Shown here: positions 1 to 11,300 of the stretch, one piece after another
Layout of the letters: every line of letters begins with the position of its first letter
How positions within the stretch are numbered: the stretch's first letter is position 1
From: Oikopleura dioica
Lineage: Eukaryota > Chordata > Appendicularia > Copelata > Oikopleuridae
Length of the DNA stretch: 64,000 nucleotides
Direction of reading: 5' to 3'
NCBI GenBank assembly: GCA_907165135.1
Contig: OU015566.1
Coordinates: 14,120,157 to 14,184,156 of the forward strand
Made by a program: the position numbers and the translations under genes
The notes under the pieces: generated by a model
Told to the model about the DNA's origin: nothing
The model's input: only the letters and a program-made list of their open reading frames with translations
Database searches by the model: none

Positions 1-3000
1 CGTGTGAATGCACTTCGAAAACACGTCATTCATCGGCACAATAATCGACACTGGTCGCTTGAGCGTACACACGGTGCATTCGGCGTTTTCGACTTCTAAC
101 TTTGGCGTTTGAAAACGATCCCGGCTGATGATCCCTGAAGCGATGGAACCGACATCGTCCAGATCTTCTCCGACAGGAGTTTGGAGTTCCGATCGATCTT
201 GAATGACTGGAGGTTGATTTGGCGACCTACGAAAGTAGTCCATCACTTTGGCTCGTTTATCAGTGTCAGGGAGCCGGTGATAAGTGCCAATAACCGGTCC
301 ATTCATCGGATGATACTGCTGCTGCTGCTGAAGGTAAATCTGCCGTGGAGGAGTTTGAATGTCGCGATCTGGGTGGGGAACTTTATTTTCAACCTTCAGC
401 TGACCCATTCTCATAACTACAATAGCATGAAACGCGCTCTAGAAGTTTTTCTTTACTACCCATCGAATGGTCGTTCTCCGGAGTGGAACTACTCATGCGT
501 GTCGAAGAATTGTGCTGGGGAAAATTAACCGCCAATTGTCTCTTTCTCTCTTCTGGGACGTCTTTTGTTCTGATTGCAATCCTTGATTTTCGTCCAATTC
601 CTTCACGCGTTTTCTTTTCGTCAAGACTTTTCCAGAGCGGCTAGGAAAAATGATACAACGATGAATTGTGAGAGGAACTAACCTGTAAGAGCTTGTAAAC
701 GAGATTTTTCTTTGCCGTTCGTTTATCCCCGCCGACATCGCCCTTGACCTTCGGTTCGCCGTCGTAGTAAGCTACATGTCCGTTCGATGTCTTTTCTCCT
801 CGGATAAGCTCCGTCTTGATCTCAGCGCCGAGTCCATTAGCAAGTTCTACGAGAAATTTAGTCAGTAGCATTTAATTATAGCAAACCTAATATATCCAAC
901 GCTTTCTCTCGAACATACGTCTCTGGAAACTGAATCGACGCAATCAAATTGAAAGCTGCGGAATAGAGCGCTTCTCGTTTACTCGATCCATTTCCCTATC
1001 AAACATGACATGAGTTCAATTCTGAAACAAGTACCGTGTACAATTCGTCCAAATACTCGAGCGAAGCGTTAAATCCTTGAGCATTCATTCCTTCCTTGAA
1101 TTTGAAAAACTCGCGCCACGAGCCACCACCGATCGCCACGATTATCTGCATTGAATATTTATCGTTCCATTCTGGATACCGAGCGTCAGGCGACATGCTT
1201 TCTTATTTCGATTCTTCTAAAAAGAGGAGCTCAGTTAGTTTTTCAATCGAATCTGTTTATTTTATTTATCAGTCGTAAAAATCATGGAAGAAATGGTTGT
1301 GAATCCATTATGACAGGTGGGAATCTGAACTTTTGGGATCTCTGTAGCGACAACTGGCGGTCAAGAAAAGGCAGTTTTCTTTCTACTTGTAAATCTTCGA
1401 AATCGAATCATCAATCTTGAAATCGACCGAGCACCATCTAAAAATCAATCAGTTTACGAAAAGTTTTCAGGGAAAGGGACAATTAAAACAAGAAGCAACA
1501 AATGATGCAACATTCCAATTAATATGTTGTCTCGACGGACTAGTCACGAAATGTACGAAAAAATTAATACTGAGTATGAAATTAAAATAATGAAAGCTGT
1601 GACAGAGTAATCATACTTGGACGAAATTGCAGATACAGCATCGTCTCCTTGATTTCCAGCGTCAGAACGACCAGTTACGTAGCCAGAAGTTTGAGGTTCG
1701 TTATGTTGAATTACTGTTGCATCTCCGTCGGGCGACGTTCCCTTCTGAGTCTGTTGAAGAAGTTCTAGATGGCTCAGATGCTTTTTTAGCGCTTCGATTT
1801 CTTTCGTTAGCTTGTCCTCGCTTTTGTCCGGCGAAACTGCTTCTGTTTTATAATCGCTCAAAAGACTTTCACTTTCGTACGAAACCCCAGAGTCTCGCTT
1901 CGATTCCAGCTTGTCAATTTCATCGTAAAGTGTTTCCTTTCTCTTGTCCAAAGCTCCATTTATTTCGCGCTTGAGGCTGGTCCATAGAGGTTTTAAAAGA
2001 TTGAAGACAAGATTTTTCTTTGCTGAGGCCTTGCTTTGAGAGATTCTACCATGTTCCATCACGCCAGGAGCCAAGTACTTGCATTGAAATTTTTTCGTGC
2101 CATCAACCATCACTTCTTCGACTCGGATGTTATCTCGGTTGATTGGACAACCATTTCGAACAGCAAATTCTAAAAATATGTGAATATAAGATCATAAAGT
2201 GGGAGAGATTTCTTACCGAGGATTGCCATGCAGTTTTCTTCAAGGAATCTATCTAGTCCGTCGAGACAACATATTAACTGGAATGCCGCATCATTTGTGG
2301 CTTCCGATTTTCCTTGTCCAATTCCCTAAAAAGATCTTAATTCGAATTCATCTTCAAAGAAAACTTACCCTGAATGTTGATCCTTCGTAAATGAGTGTAG
2401 CATCGTATTTGCCGTCTGTGAGTGCATTCAGCTTGAGTCCAAGAATGTCTTTCCAAGAAGCACTTTTTGCGAGTGCGGTCAGAATTGGAATGTAATAGTC
2501 GCTATTCCAGTGAGGGAATCTGCCTCTAACGGTGCTCGCTCTTGAGCCAGTTGAGACTTCTACAGGAGGGCCACTCTTGATTGAGCTTGAAGGAAGGCTT
2601 GAGAATGATAGCTCCGTCGAGTTTGTCGATGTCTTCTGCGGTTCCGGAACAATTTTTATGATCGGCTCCTTCAAAACAGCAACAGGTTCAGGTCTGATAG
2701 GACTCATGGGTGGAGATTTCTTCGGTTGAACTCGTACCGCGGGTCGTTGTGGAGAAGAATTAGGCGTGACCGGCAAATTTTCATTGGCGAAGGTTTTGTC
2801 CATCTCTTTCCAGAGAGGCGAAAGAAGCTCGTACGCCAAGAGTCTCTTTGCATCCTTCTTGACGGCATTTCGAATCTCCAAATCGCTACGGCCAATGTAA
2901 GTAGCAACGAATCCACCAGCCGGTGCAGGATTGATTCTCATTTTATCAGCCAGAATTCCAGCCCCTTCTCGATTCGCAAGCTCTTAAGAAATTTTAAGTT

Positions 3001-3305
3001 TGTTAAAAATTATCATTATTACCAAGAAACTGCAAACTATTTGCCTTCACTATTTCCCGCAAATTTTTGAATGTCTTGAGTAGTTTGAAGGACGCACGAT
3101 GCTCTGCCTTTTTCTTGCTACTTCCTACTCCTTCAAATGTCTTTCCATCGTTCTTCAGGCGAACCAAAAACTCATGCTCACCAACTCGCTGTTCTGTAAG
3201 CTGGAATTTCGATTTCCAATCACATCCCTTAGCGAGCTGAATAAGAACGAGCGTGGAATATTGATCCGACCACTTTGGGTACTTGCTCTTTGTTTCTTCG
3301 GTCAT
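1..3305 (-). CDS. Protein with three tandem pairs of dsRNA-binding-like domains (3' end beyond window)
   Basis: Spliced minus-strand gene, incomplete at position 1. From the start come three repeats of a two-part module. The first part opens with a K/RYPKW, RFPHW or RYPEW motif and has a dsRBD-like core ending in a G-SSKKKAE-type helix. The second part ends in xAKRLLAYELLSPLW, AKKNLVFNLLKPLW or AKKNLVYKLLQPLW. A linker with a Gln run (near 318-335) follows, then a CTVC...C-H sequence just before the edge that may start a RING-type zinc finger. An intron at about 419-465 restores the frame across the 3' part. The start at 3305 is chosen because an acceptor-like TTGTAG lies 8 nt before the ATG. 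The likely role is binding structured RNA; I cannot name an orthologue. dsRBD architecture is fairly sure, exact exon limits are not. Confidence 0.6.
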
Positions 3306-3624
3306 CAATCCTTCTACAAGTGAAACATGCAAAATCAATTCCGACAAAATGCAATAATCCACGAATGCGAATTATAAACAACAAGTTGTTTTTTGGGTAA
3401 TCTTTTATTTTTTCAACCATCACCAGACAGAAAAAAGTGAGGGGAGGAGTAAAATTGGTACAGGTAGGTTCTGAGAAAGAATCTGGCTTCTGGGCAGGGA
3501 GGAACTGGTTCGGAAAAAGTAAGAACTTTTTGGAAAAAATTCAATTGTGCACCGATACTGGGGTTTTTAGGAGAGAAGGGGGAGCGAAAGAGGGCAATTT
3601 TTAGGAGAGCGACATTTTGCGATT

Positions 3625-4783
3625 TCACAATTTTGCTTTGAGCATGGCATCGAGCTTTTCAGCGTCGTTGGCGAATCGGACGATGCCATTGGAGAGGAGA
3701 TCGACGGCGCAAGGGTCGGTGTTGTGTTCCCATCGGAAGGCCGCTTCGTCCAAGGATACCTTATCCTGAAAAAGCTGTCAAAAGAGAATCGCTAGAAGCT
3801 CGACTGACCTTGGAAGAGTTCTTGGCCTCTTCAGAGCATAAGTTTCTTGGCAGGTTGTTCGTCTCGCCATCAGCCTTCAAGTTCTCCAGCAAAGAAGGAG
3901 CAATGGTCAGCAAATCGCAGCCAGCAAGAGCCTTGATTTGTCCAACATTTCTGAAGGAGGCGCCCATGACCTGGGTGTTGTAGCCGTGCTTCTTGTAGTA
4001 GTTGAAGATGTCTCGGACGGAAACTACTCCTGGGTCTTCTTCGGAAGGACCGTCTTTCGCGAAGTTGCCCTTTTTCACATGCCAGTCGAAGATTCGACCG
4101 ACAAAGGGGGAGATAAGCGTCACTCCAGCTTCGGCACAGGCGACTGCTTGGGCGAAACTAATGAATATTGTTGAAAAGGGGACGTAATCAAGCTGACTTA
4201 CGAGAAAAGAAGAGTCAGGTTGCAGTGGATTCCCTCTTGCTCTAGTTCTTTGGCGGCTTGAATACCTTCCCAGGTTGAAGCGATTTTGATGAGGATTCGT
4301 TCTTTGCCTGAAAAAGATGGTAAACAGGATCTTTATCTGGTCAGATAACGTACCGACTCCTCGCTCTTTGAACAAATTGATGATTCGGTGAGCTCGTTTG
4401 AGAGTCTCTGCTTTGTTGTAGCTCAATCGAGCGTCACATTCGACGGAGATTCTTCCTGGAATCTTCTCCAAAACTTGATTTCCAACAGCGACAAAAAGGT
4501 GGTCAGCAGCAATGGCGAGTTTGTCATCTCCTTCGGCTTTCTTAGCGTATTCGGCAGCGGCTTCGATGTGCTTATCATATCCTTAAAAGGTTGAAAAGGA
4601 GAAGGGAAGATAGACATTACCTTCAACCTTCATGGCAGCGAGAACAAGTGAAGGATTGGTAGTAGCGTCGGTGGGCTTGTAAAGATCCATGGCAGAGAAA
4701 TCGGCAGTGTCGGCAACAACAGTGGTCAAAGCCTTCAGGCTTTCCAAAGCGTTTTCGTGTCGGGTCTTCTTAGTTGGGGTCAT
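3625..4783 (-). CDS. TALDO1: Transaldolase
   Basis: Cytosolic enzyme of the non-oxidative pentose phosphate pathway, moving a dihydroxyacetone unit from sedoheptulose 7-phosphate to glyceraldehyde 3-phosphate. Five exons with introns of about 40-50 nt. Recognisable stretches are the N-terminal [12 protein letters not shown], the [10 protein letters not shown] strand, [13 protein letters not shown] carrying the Schiff-base lysine, [12 protein letters not shown] and the C-terminal [10 protein letters not shown] helix. Length (about 330 residues) is normal for the family. A TTTTCAG acceptor lies about 11 nt before the ATG, suggesting trans-splicing. The stop is followed after about 215 nt by an AATAAA on the minus strand (near 3405), so 3306-3624 is mainly its 3' UTR. 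Confidence 0.92.
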
Positions 4784-5076
4784 GCTGTTTTATGCTGAAA
4801 ATGTAAACTTCCGTTAGTCTTCGTTGATTTCAAGGAAAGTAAAGGTTTTCATTCAATAGATTTATTTGCCCGTCGTGAACTAAAATAAGTAACCATTTGA
4901 GGGAAAGAAGAAGTCACTTGCTCAGGTAATTACAGTTACTGTTACATGTGTATCGGCTTTTTACGTAATAATCTGACAGTGAAGAAAATATATTTATATA
5001 AAAAATGGTAGATTGTGACACAAACTTTCTTTTTCGTTTTTTTTCTTTATTTTTTCTCTAGTAGCGAATCTGGAAT

Positions 5077-6637
5077 TTAGTGCGAGAGGATGGGGCGAGC
5101 CTTTTCTTCCATCATTTTCTCTGTTTCGGCGACTTCCTTGACCCAGTCGCTGATTCTGTGGCGCATTCTGTCGATCTACGGAAAGGAACTCGTATGGAAG
5201 GTGCGTGGGTGGCGTAGTCTTTTTACCTGATCAACGGAGAGTACTCTAGGTTGCACCCAGGTCATATGCACTTTTTCGTCCACCTCATCGATGGTTCCTT
5301 TGACAAGATTGAGCGATAACGCGCGGATGATGAGACTTTCTACATCTAGAATCAAGTTTTAGCTTCCTATATTTCCTCTAGAAAATTCTGAAGCTTAAGT
5401 CCAATCTCAAAATGAAAATGGGAAGATCAAATGCTTTCTGGGCGTGTCTGATGCCACCCATGAAGAATCTGAAAAATATTTGCTCTTACCAGACTTGGCA
5501 AGATTTGTTTTCTCAGCGATTTCAGCGAAGGAAAGGGCACGGTCGTTTGCAGGTCGGACAAAAGTCATTTCCATCAAGCACATGAGACACATTTTTTCGT
5601 AGAGTTTTTGACTAGCCGCCTTGGAAAAGTGAGTTTGATGGAGGTTTTATGAAGTTGAAGGGTACCTTGAGATCAGCTTGTGTTTGCCACTGGGAGGCAG
5701 TGGACTGGAACAAATTAATATCGCCAGAATTGAACGCTTGAAGGAGATCAACGAGCCATGAGTTTGGAGTGTTTTGAAGAGAGGCAAGGATATCGTGCTG
5801 AAGAAGTTCGCCCGTGTTGTACACATCCTAAAACGATCTTGATTTCTCGTCAGATTCGGGGACTTACTGAAGCTAAAAGGGCGGAAATGCCAATAGAAAA
5901 GGCTTTTTCCTGTTTTTCTTCAGCCGAAAGTGATCTAAATAGACAGTAAAAAAGCTGTAGAATTGAGAAAATATTACTTCACATCTGCGACTCCAAGGTA
6001 TTTGAGCGAGTTTTTGTAGTAAAGTCCGTGGTTGGCTTCAATTTGATAAAGTTTGGAAGCGAGCTCGTAGAATCGACTAAAACACGACCTCATTTTCCGA
6101 TGGCCAAAACCATGCCTTACCTGTGAACCTGAGGGACAATTCCAAGACCATCGATTTCTTTCTCGACTTCTTCGATAATTTCCTTGACCTTTTTTCTGTC
6201 ATCATTGATTCGCAAAATAGTTGCGCCCAAAATAACTTTGATCAAAATCGTGCTCATCTGGCAGGCAGAAACTTTGGATCCAGCCTTTTCGAGGAATTTT
6301 TCAGCATCTTCAAGTTCGGAAATATTCGCGACGGCGCGCTGGATGACTTCGACGAGGGAGAGCTTTTTCATCTTTGATTCATATTCGGAAACAAACTGCC
6401 TGGAAAAAGCGTAAAAAATCGATTCTAGGAAAGTGAAACTCACTCATAGAAATTCAAAGCGGAGCAAGTAAAGAACGGCTTCTCCATAAACTCCAAGATC
6501 GTCTGGCTCATCTGATGCCACAATTTCTTCTTGGAATACAACTCAAGCTTTGACCAGTATTCTGCGGCTTCGTTTGGGCAGTCTTGCTGCATCTGGGCGG
6601 CCCATGCGGAACCTTTCAAATCGAAGCTCACTGACAT
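5077..6637 (-). CDS. PSMD13: 26S proteasome regulatory subunit Rpn9/PSMD13
   Basis: Non-ATPase lid subunit of the 19S regulatory particle. The spliced protein opens with a helical-repeat region ([20 protein letters not shown], then [20 protein letters not shown]). A PCI/winged-helix part follows with [12 protein letters not shown] and the family-typical tail [20 protein letters not shown], ending KARPILSH. That tail matches the conserved PSMD13 C-terminus. Introns are about 45-55 nt. The ATG follows a TTTTTTTAG acceptor by one base, and the upstream MPHOSPH6 stop is 77 nt away, so this is probably the fourth cistron of the CCNQ run. Complete in the window. Confidence 0.9.
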
Positions 6638-6714
6638 TCTAAAAAAATAAATTCCTTGATTTACTTTCTCATGATTTGAGCGGCAGAAAAAAGCAGCGCG
6701 GAAGCAGCAGTTTA

Positions 6715-7337
6715 TTATTCTGGGCGCTTGAATTGCATCGTATCATCTTCTGGCTCTGGATCTTCCGCTTCTAGCTGCCTCTTTTTCTTCTTCGAAAGTG
6801 GCTCGTATACAATTTCATCGGTGTCATTATCATCTAAAAATAAAAGATAAAAGTATCATGAAGTCAAAATTAACTTACAGTTGACTCTATCTGCGTTTTC
6901 CCTCGCTCTCTTGATCATTTCCATCGCACTAACATCCTCTCCCAAATCATCTTCTTCTTCGCCCTCTGGTCTGTTCATCCTTTCCGCAAGTCTCTCCAGC
7001 GGCTTATTGAATCCGCCGTAGCTTGCCCTTCCCCATCTAGAAAAATTCAATCATCAATCAATACCTTCAAAAACCGCTTTACCTGAGCCCCATACATTCT
7101 GCAATCGAAATATCTTCATCTTCCTTGAATTTCACTTCCAACGGCTGCACTTCTCTGAACCACTGTTCTGGCCGCGTTTTCAACTCTGCTGCCTAGGTAA
7201 AGAAATCAACAACCCTTTTCGCTGAGAGAGCGCTTTTTTACCTCTGCGTCCAAATCAATCGCACTCTCTGCGCGACGCATGAATTTCATACTTCGCAGAT
7301 TTCTGCTCAAATTCGTCTTCGACCTACGCTCGCCCAT
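6715..7337 (-). CDS. MPHOSPH6: M-phase phosphoprotein 6, nuclear exosome cofactor
   Basis: Small basic-acidic nuclear protein that, in animals, links the RNA exosome and the MTR4 helicase during 5.8S rRNA maturation. Four short exons. The N-terminus (KTNLSRNLRSMKFMRRAES) matches the family's LS+NLLRMKFMQR block, and the centre WGRASYGGFNKPLERLAERM matches the GRMSFRGFNPEVEKLM block. The end is acidic with an SKKKRQLE basic patch. About 150 residues, as expected. The upstream ICMT stop is 60 nt away and the ATG is preceded by TTCAAGA, so it is taken as an operon cistron. Confidence 0.85.
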
Positions 7338-7397
7338 TCTTGAATCGAGAAAAAGTAAAAAAAGAAGCTTGAAATTCAAAATATACAGATTTATCAT

Positions 7398-8289
7398 TCA
7401 ATCATTAGCTGGATGTTCCAAATCCAACCAAGGAATTCCAGAAAATGGAACTTTTTTGCGATACTCTTCGTATTCTCTTCCGAATAAGTACAGTAGCGTT
7501 TGCTCTTCGTGAGGAATTCTTTCGGCGAAAAATGTGTACGTAGCAGCAGTGTAGATAATTATACAGACTGGGTTGCAAAGGCAAACTAAAATGAGGTATA
7601 ACAACGATCGAATCAATCATGTTTACCTTGAGAAGCAATGGACCACAATCCCCATCCAAAATAAGAAGGATGTCTGCACAAACTATACGGGCCACTGGTA
7701 ACCAGTTTGTGCTCCGACCTTCGATGATACTGGATCAAATGCGTGAAGCCAGCCCCACACCAGATCATCGACAACTTTCTGATAAAATCTCCGAACAAGG
7801 TCAAATAGAAACCAAAGCGGGAAACGACAGAAATAACGTATCCAGTTCCAAACAAAGCGTGCAACCCAGCGAATTCGATGACAGCGGCGGCCATGGCAGC
7901 GTGGTAGGCGGGAGAGTGGTTGAGTAAGAAGGAAGTGTACTTGAGTTGGGCTGGGTTGGAAAGAGCTACGGCCAGGTATTCACCTTAAATTTTCGGTGAT
8001 TTTGATACAGGAAATTGGTCATACCTAGATGAAAAATTGAGACAATGATAATAAAGCTATCAAGCGGTTCAGGCACTTCCCAACTGCAGCTGTACAACAC
8101 ACCAATGAACGCTGCTCTTACAACCGAAGCCAAAGTGAAATTTCGAAGAACAAAGAACGACCCAAAGAGGCAGATTCCCAAGGCAAACTGGACGAATCTT
8201 CTGTCTTTTTCAATTTGAGCTAGGAGCCAGATCATGGAGAAGAAAGTAGATAAAGTGACAAGACAACATAACAATGGACGATTTCGCAT
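7398..8289 (-). CDS. ICMT: Protein-S-isoprenylcysteine O-methyltransferase
   Basis: ER multi-pass membrane enzyme that methylates the C-terminal prenylated cysteine of CAAX proteins such as Ras, using S-adenosylmethionine. Several hydrophobic segments occupy the N-terminal two thirds (for example SIIIIVSIFHLG-type and AFIGVLYSCSW regions). The conserved C-terminal catalytic block is clear: HKLVTSGPYSLCRHPSYFGW, then FFAERIPHEEQTLLYLFGRE and YEEYRKKVPFSGIPWL. Three exons, about 265 residues. The ATG follows TTTTAAGAG, and the upstream CCNQ stop is only 70 nt away, placing ICMT as second cistron. Confidence 0.92.
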
Positions 8290-8359
8290 TATCTCTTAAA
8301 ATATCAAGTTTATTCGCGAATCAAGGCAGTAGATACAATGAAAGATTTGTACAGAGAGA

Positions 8360-11300
8360 TCAGATTAAAGCTTGCCACTTGGGCTCATCTTCTTCATAGA
8401 CTAAGTTGATTGTTTCTTGAATCTTTTTAATCGTTGAATACTCCACATCTGGGCAGATGGCTTTTCTCCAAGATTTCTCGCAATATTCATCTTGAAAAAT
8501 AAAAATATTTAACTTCTCGCTGGACCGCTAGAATAATTACCTAGAGGTATTTGCGCCCCATGAACTTTGAGGGCAAGATCAATACACGCAATCGCAACCG
8601 CTTTTTGTTCGAAGTGGATGATTTCCGGCCGGTGAAGTCCGTCCATCAAAAAGCTAACTGAAAACTCGGTAAATAAGAATCTTCCTACATTTCTCTTGCC
8701 TGATGATTTTGCTACTGCCTTGAATACAGTAACGGCAGGATGGTTGTTCTGAGTTGGCCTTCCGTGGAACCACTTTTCAATGACGAAAAGATAGTGGCAT
8801 GTCAAGTCGAAAAATTCAGGCTTTGGGACATGAAAGTTCAGAACTCGCAGGATCTAGTGTATTTGTTAGCGTCTGAAGTATCCTAAGTCCTTACCAGAAG
8901 TTCTAGATTTCCGATCGAATCCCTCAGATCGTAGAATGGATCGCTTAGCGTTAAGGGCGTGTCAGTCTTATTGGTGGTGCAGTAGACAACATTGACCAAG
9001 TCTCGGAGACGAATGAGCACTTCGGACTCTGAAAACGGACTAACATTGGATCACTGCCAACACTAGTCCAGACCAGGGTCTCGAAAAATTGGATGCGCGG
9101 CGGTTGTTTTGGCGCCCCCTCTCGCTTTCAACCCCCGCGCCCTAGATGTTTGCGCGAGAAAACAACGGTGGGCTGGATGTTGCGCCACCCTCCGCGGACA
9201 GTTGTGCGCAACGGGAGCCGGTTGTTAACAACGGGCGCTCGGTTGTTCACCAACAAGTTCGCGGTCCTCGCCTCATAGAAATAAACAAATTAGTACCCTA
9301 CGTCGCCATTCTAAGTAAATGATTTAAATATCATATTTGATTTATCAAAAAAGATGTTATTATCCAAATAATTTTTAGATATCTTTATAATCTTAGTTTT
9401 CAAGAAACAACTCAGCAGAAAATATTTCAGATTATCCTAGCTGCCTAGTTAGGGACTTTATCAGGTAGACGCGGTGTTTAGATGACTGAGTGTAAGTGGC
9501 AGTGCGCTTGTGCTTTGCGCGCTCCCCGGGGTACCTGAAAGGCCCCATAATCTCAGTGGGTGCACACTCTGACCTACTGTAACAAAAATCACCGGGTGAT
9601 CCAAACAAAACAGTTCTCGGAAGTGGTAAGCTACCTGTTTGCAAAAAATATCGAATTTATAGGCAACTATTACGCCCAAAATGTGCTAGTTACTTGAACG
9701 ATGATCTGTCAATCATAAATAGCTAATTGCCCCGAATCTCAAAATAATTTTTACATATTCGTAATCAGCGGAAAAAGTTATATATGGGGTCTAAGTTTCA
9801 CTGAATTTGAACATTTTTGCATATTCCTACAGCGTTACTTTCCCTTTGGCGCGAGCCTATATTTCAAACATCCAGCCCAAATTGTTTTTGAAAGTGAACA
9901 ACGAGCGCGCCGATTTTTTTTTTAATATTTGAGTTTATTTAAGCAACTAATCACGTGGTTAGAAGCCTGTGCACAGAAAATGGAAATAAAAGAATAAACA
10001 GAACAGAAACAAAAGAGTGATGATAACGTAAAAAGAGTAGGGCTGTGTTGGGGATGAAATATGAGTGGGTACGGGGAGGATGGGTCCATGTCAGGAATGT
10101 GTAAGTAGCTACAGTATGTCATATACATAGATATATGCACACCAGGTGAGAAAGTGATGGAGGAAGGCCTCTGCCCGCAAACAAATGCAGGCAGCTGCCT
10201 GCCTAAAGGAATTCAATCGAATCCCGTGCGCTCATCCAGAGCCGCTGTAGGCCTGTAAACCCAGATGGTTTAAGCAGACTGCCAGCCAAAAAGTGTGAAA
10301 GTATAGCCCTGAGGGAAAATACGAGATATATAGTATAAATAAATAAATGATAAGAGTAAATACCTACGTAATAAAATACTAATGGTCATAAGGAGAGTAT
10401 AATGTAGTAGCAAGCATTAAACATACATGGAAAAGTAACTAATAAGAATTGTACATCAATATGTGTAAGGTATAAATAAATAATTAGGAGAAGAGAGAAA
10501 TAGCAGTGAGACGTAGCAGATACACAAACTGGTGTACAAGCTGATAATAACATATCTAACGTGGCTAAAATAAATATGATTTGTAGATTCCTGGAGTTCA
10601 TGTCTTCGCCTGTTTTCGTTGCTGTGTTGTTGAGATGACGGTTCGTGTTGTTGATTTTCACTGGGCGGGGAATGCAATAATCATGACATTCTCTAGAATG
10701 CGTGGTGTTATTGTGATTTTTGCGCCCCGCGTCTTCAGTTCATTCTTGGACCTCCGAGGGTTAACACATGGAGCCATTTACTGGAAATTATTACGAGGTG
10801 AGTGTTGAATAGGAGCGTGATAAAGTTTCAGTTTAAGGTTTATCATATTTCATAAATATTTTGAATGATTACTTTATATCAGTAATCTAAACTCCTATAA
10901 GGTTAAATGACAATGGGCTATCCAGAGATACCACATGCCTTCCTGTTGATTCATGCTAGTAGATCTATTTTATTTTTCTGCCAAAAGCTGACAATGCATA
11001 AATCAAATGATTCATATTGCGTTGATCGCAGCCGATGGTCAAGAGGCATAACAATTTTTCGAGCTCTTAGATTCTTTCGAGTTACTAGAAAACAGAGAAA
11101 AGCTGGCTTTCATATAATTATTTGAGGCAGAAAGTAATTATTATTGGATAATCATTCTAATTATTTTAAATTTTTTCATATAGAATGTGTTGGATTTGAA
11201 TTAAGTTCACTTTAGACTTAGAGGCTTTATTTTATTTTATAGATTCTTTCCGACTACACTTGCGAGGAATTGGAATACTTCGATGAGTTCGGAACGTTTC

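Noticed and set aside
9922..10661. Minus-strand ORFs of 72-91 codons in the left arm of the giant element
   Set aside because: Low-complexity, Tyr/Ile/Leu-rich translations of AT-rich DNA, overlapping each other in different frames.
10907..11125. Plus-strand 72-codon ORF before exon 2 of the element gene
   Set aside because: Lies in a 445-nt first intron; composition and lack of splice links suggest chance.
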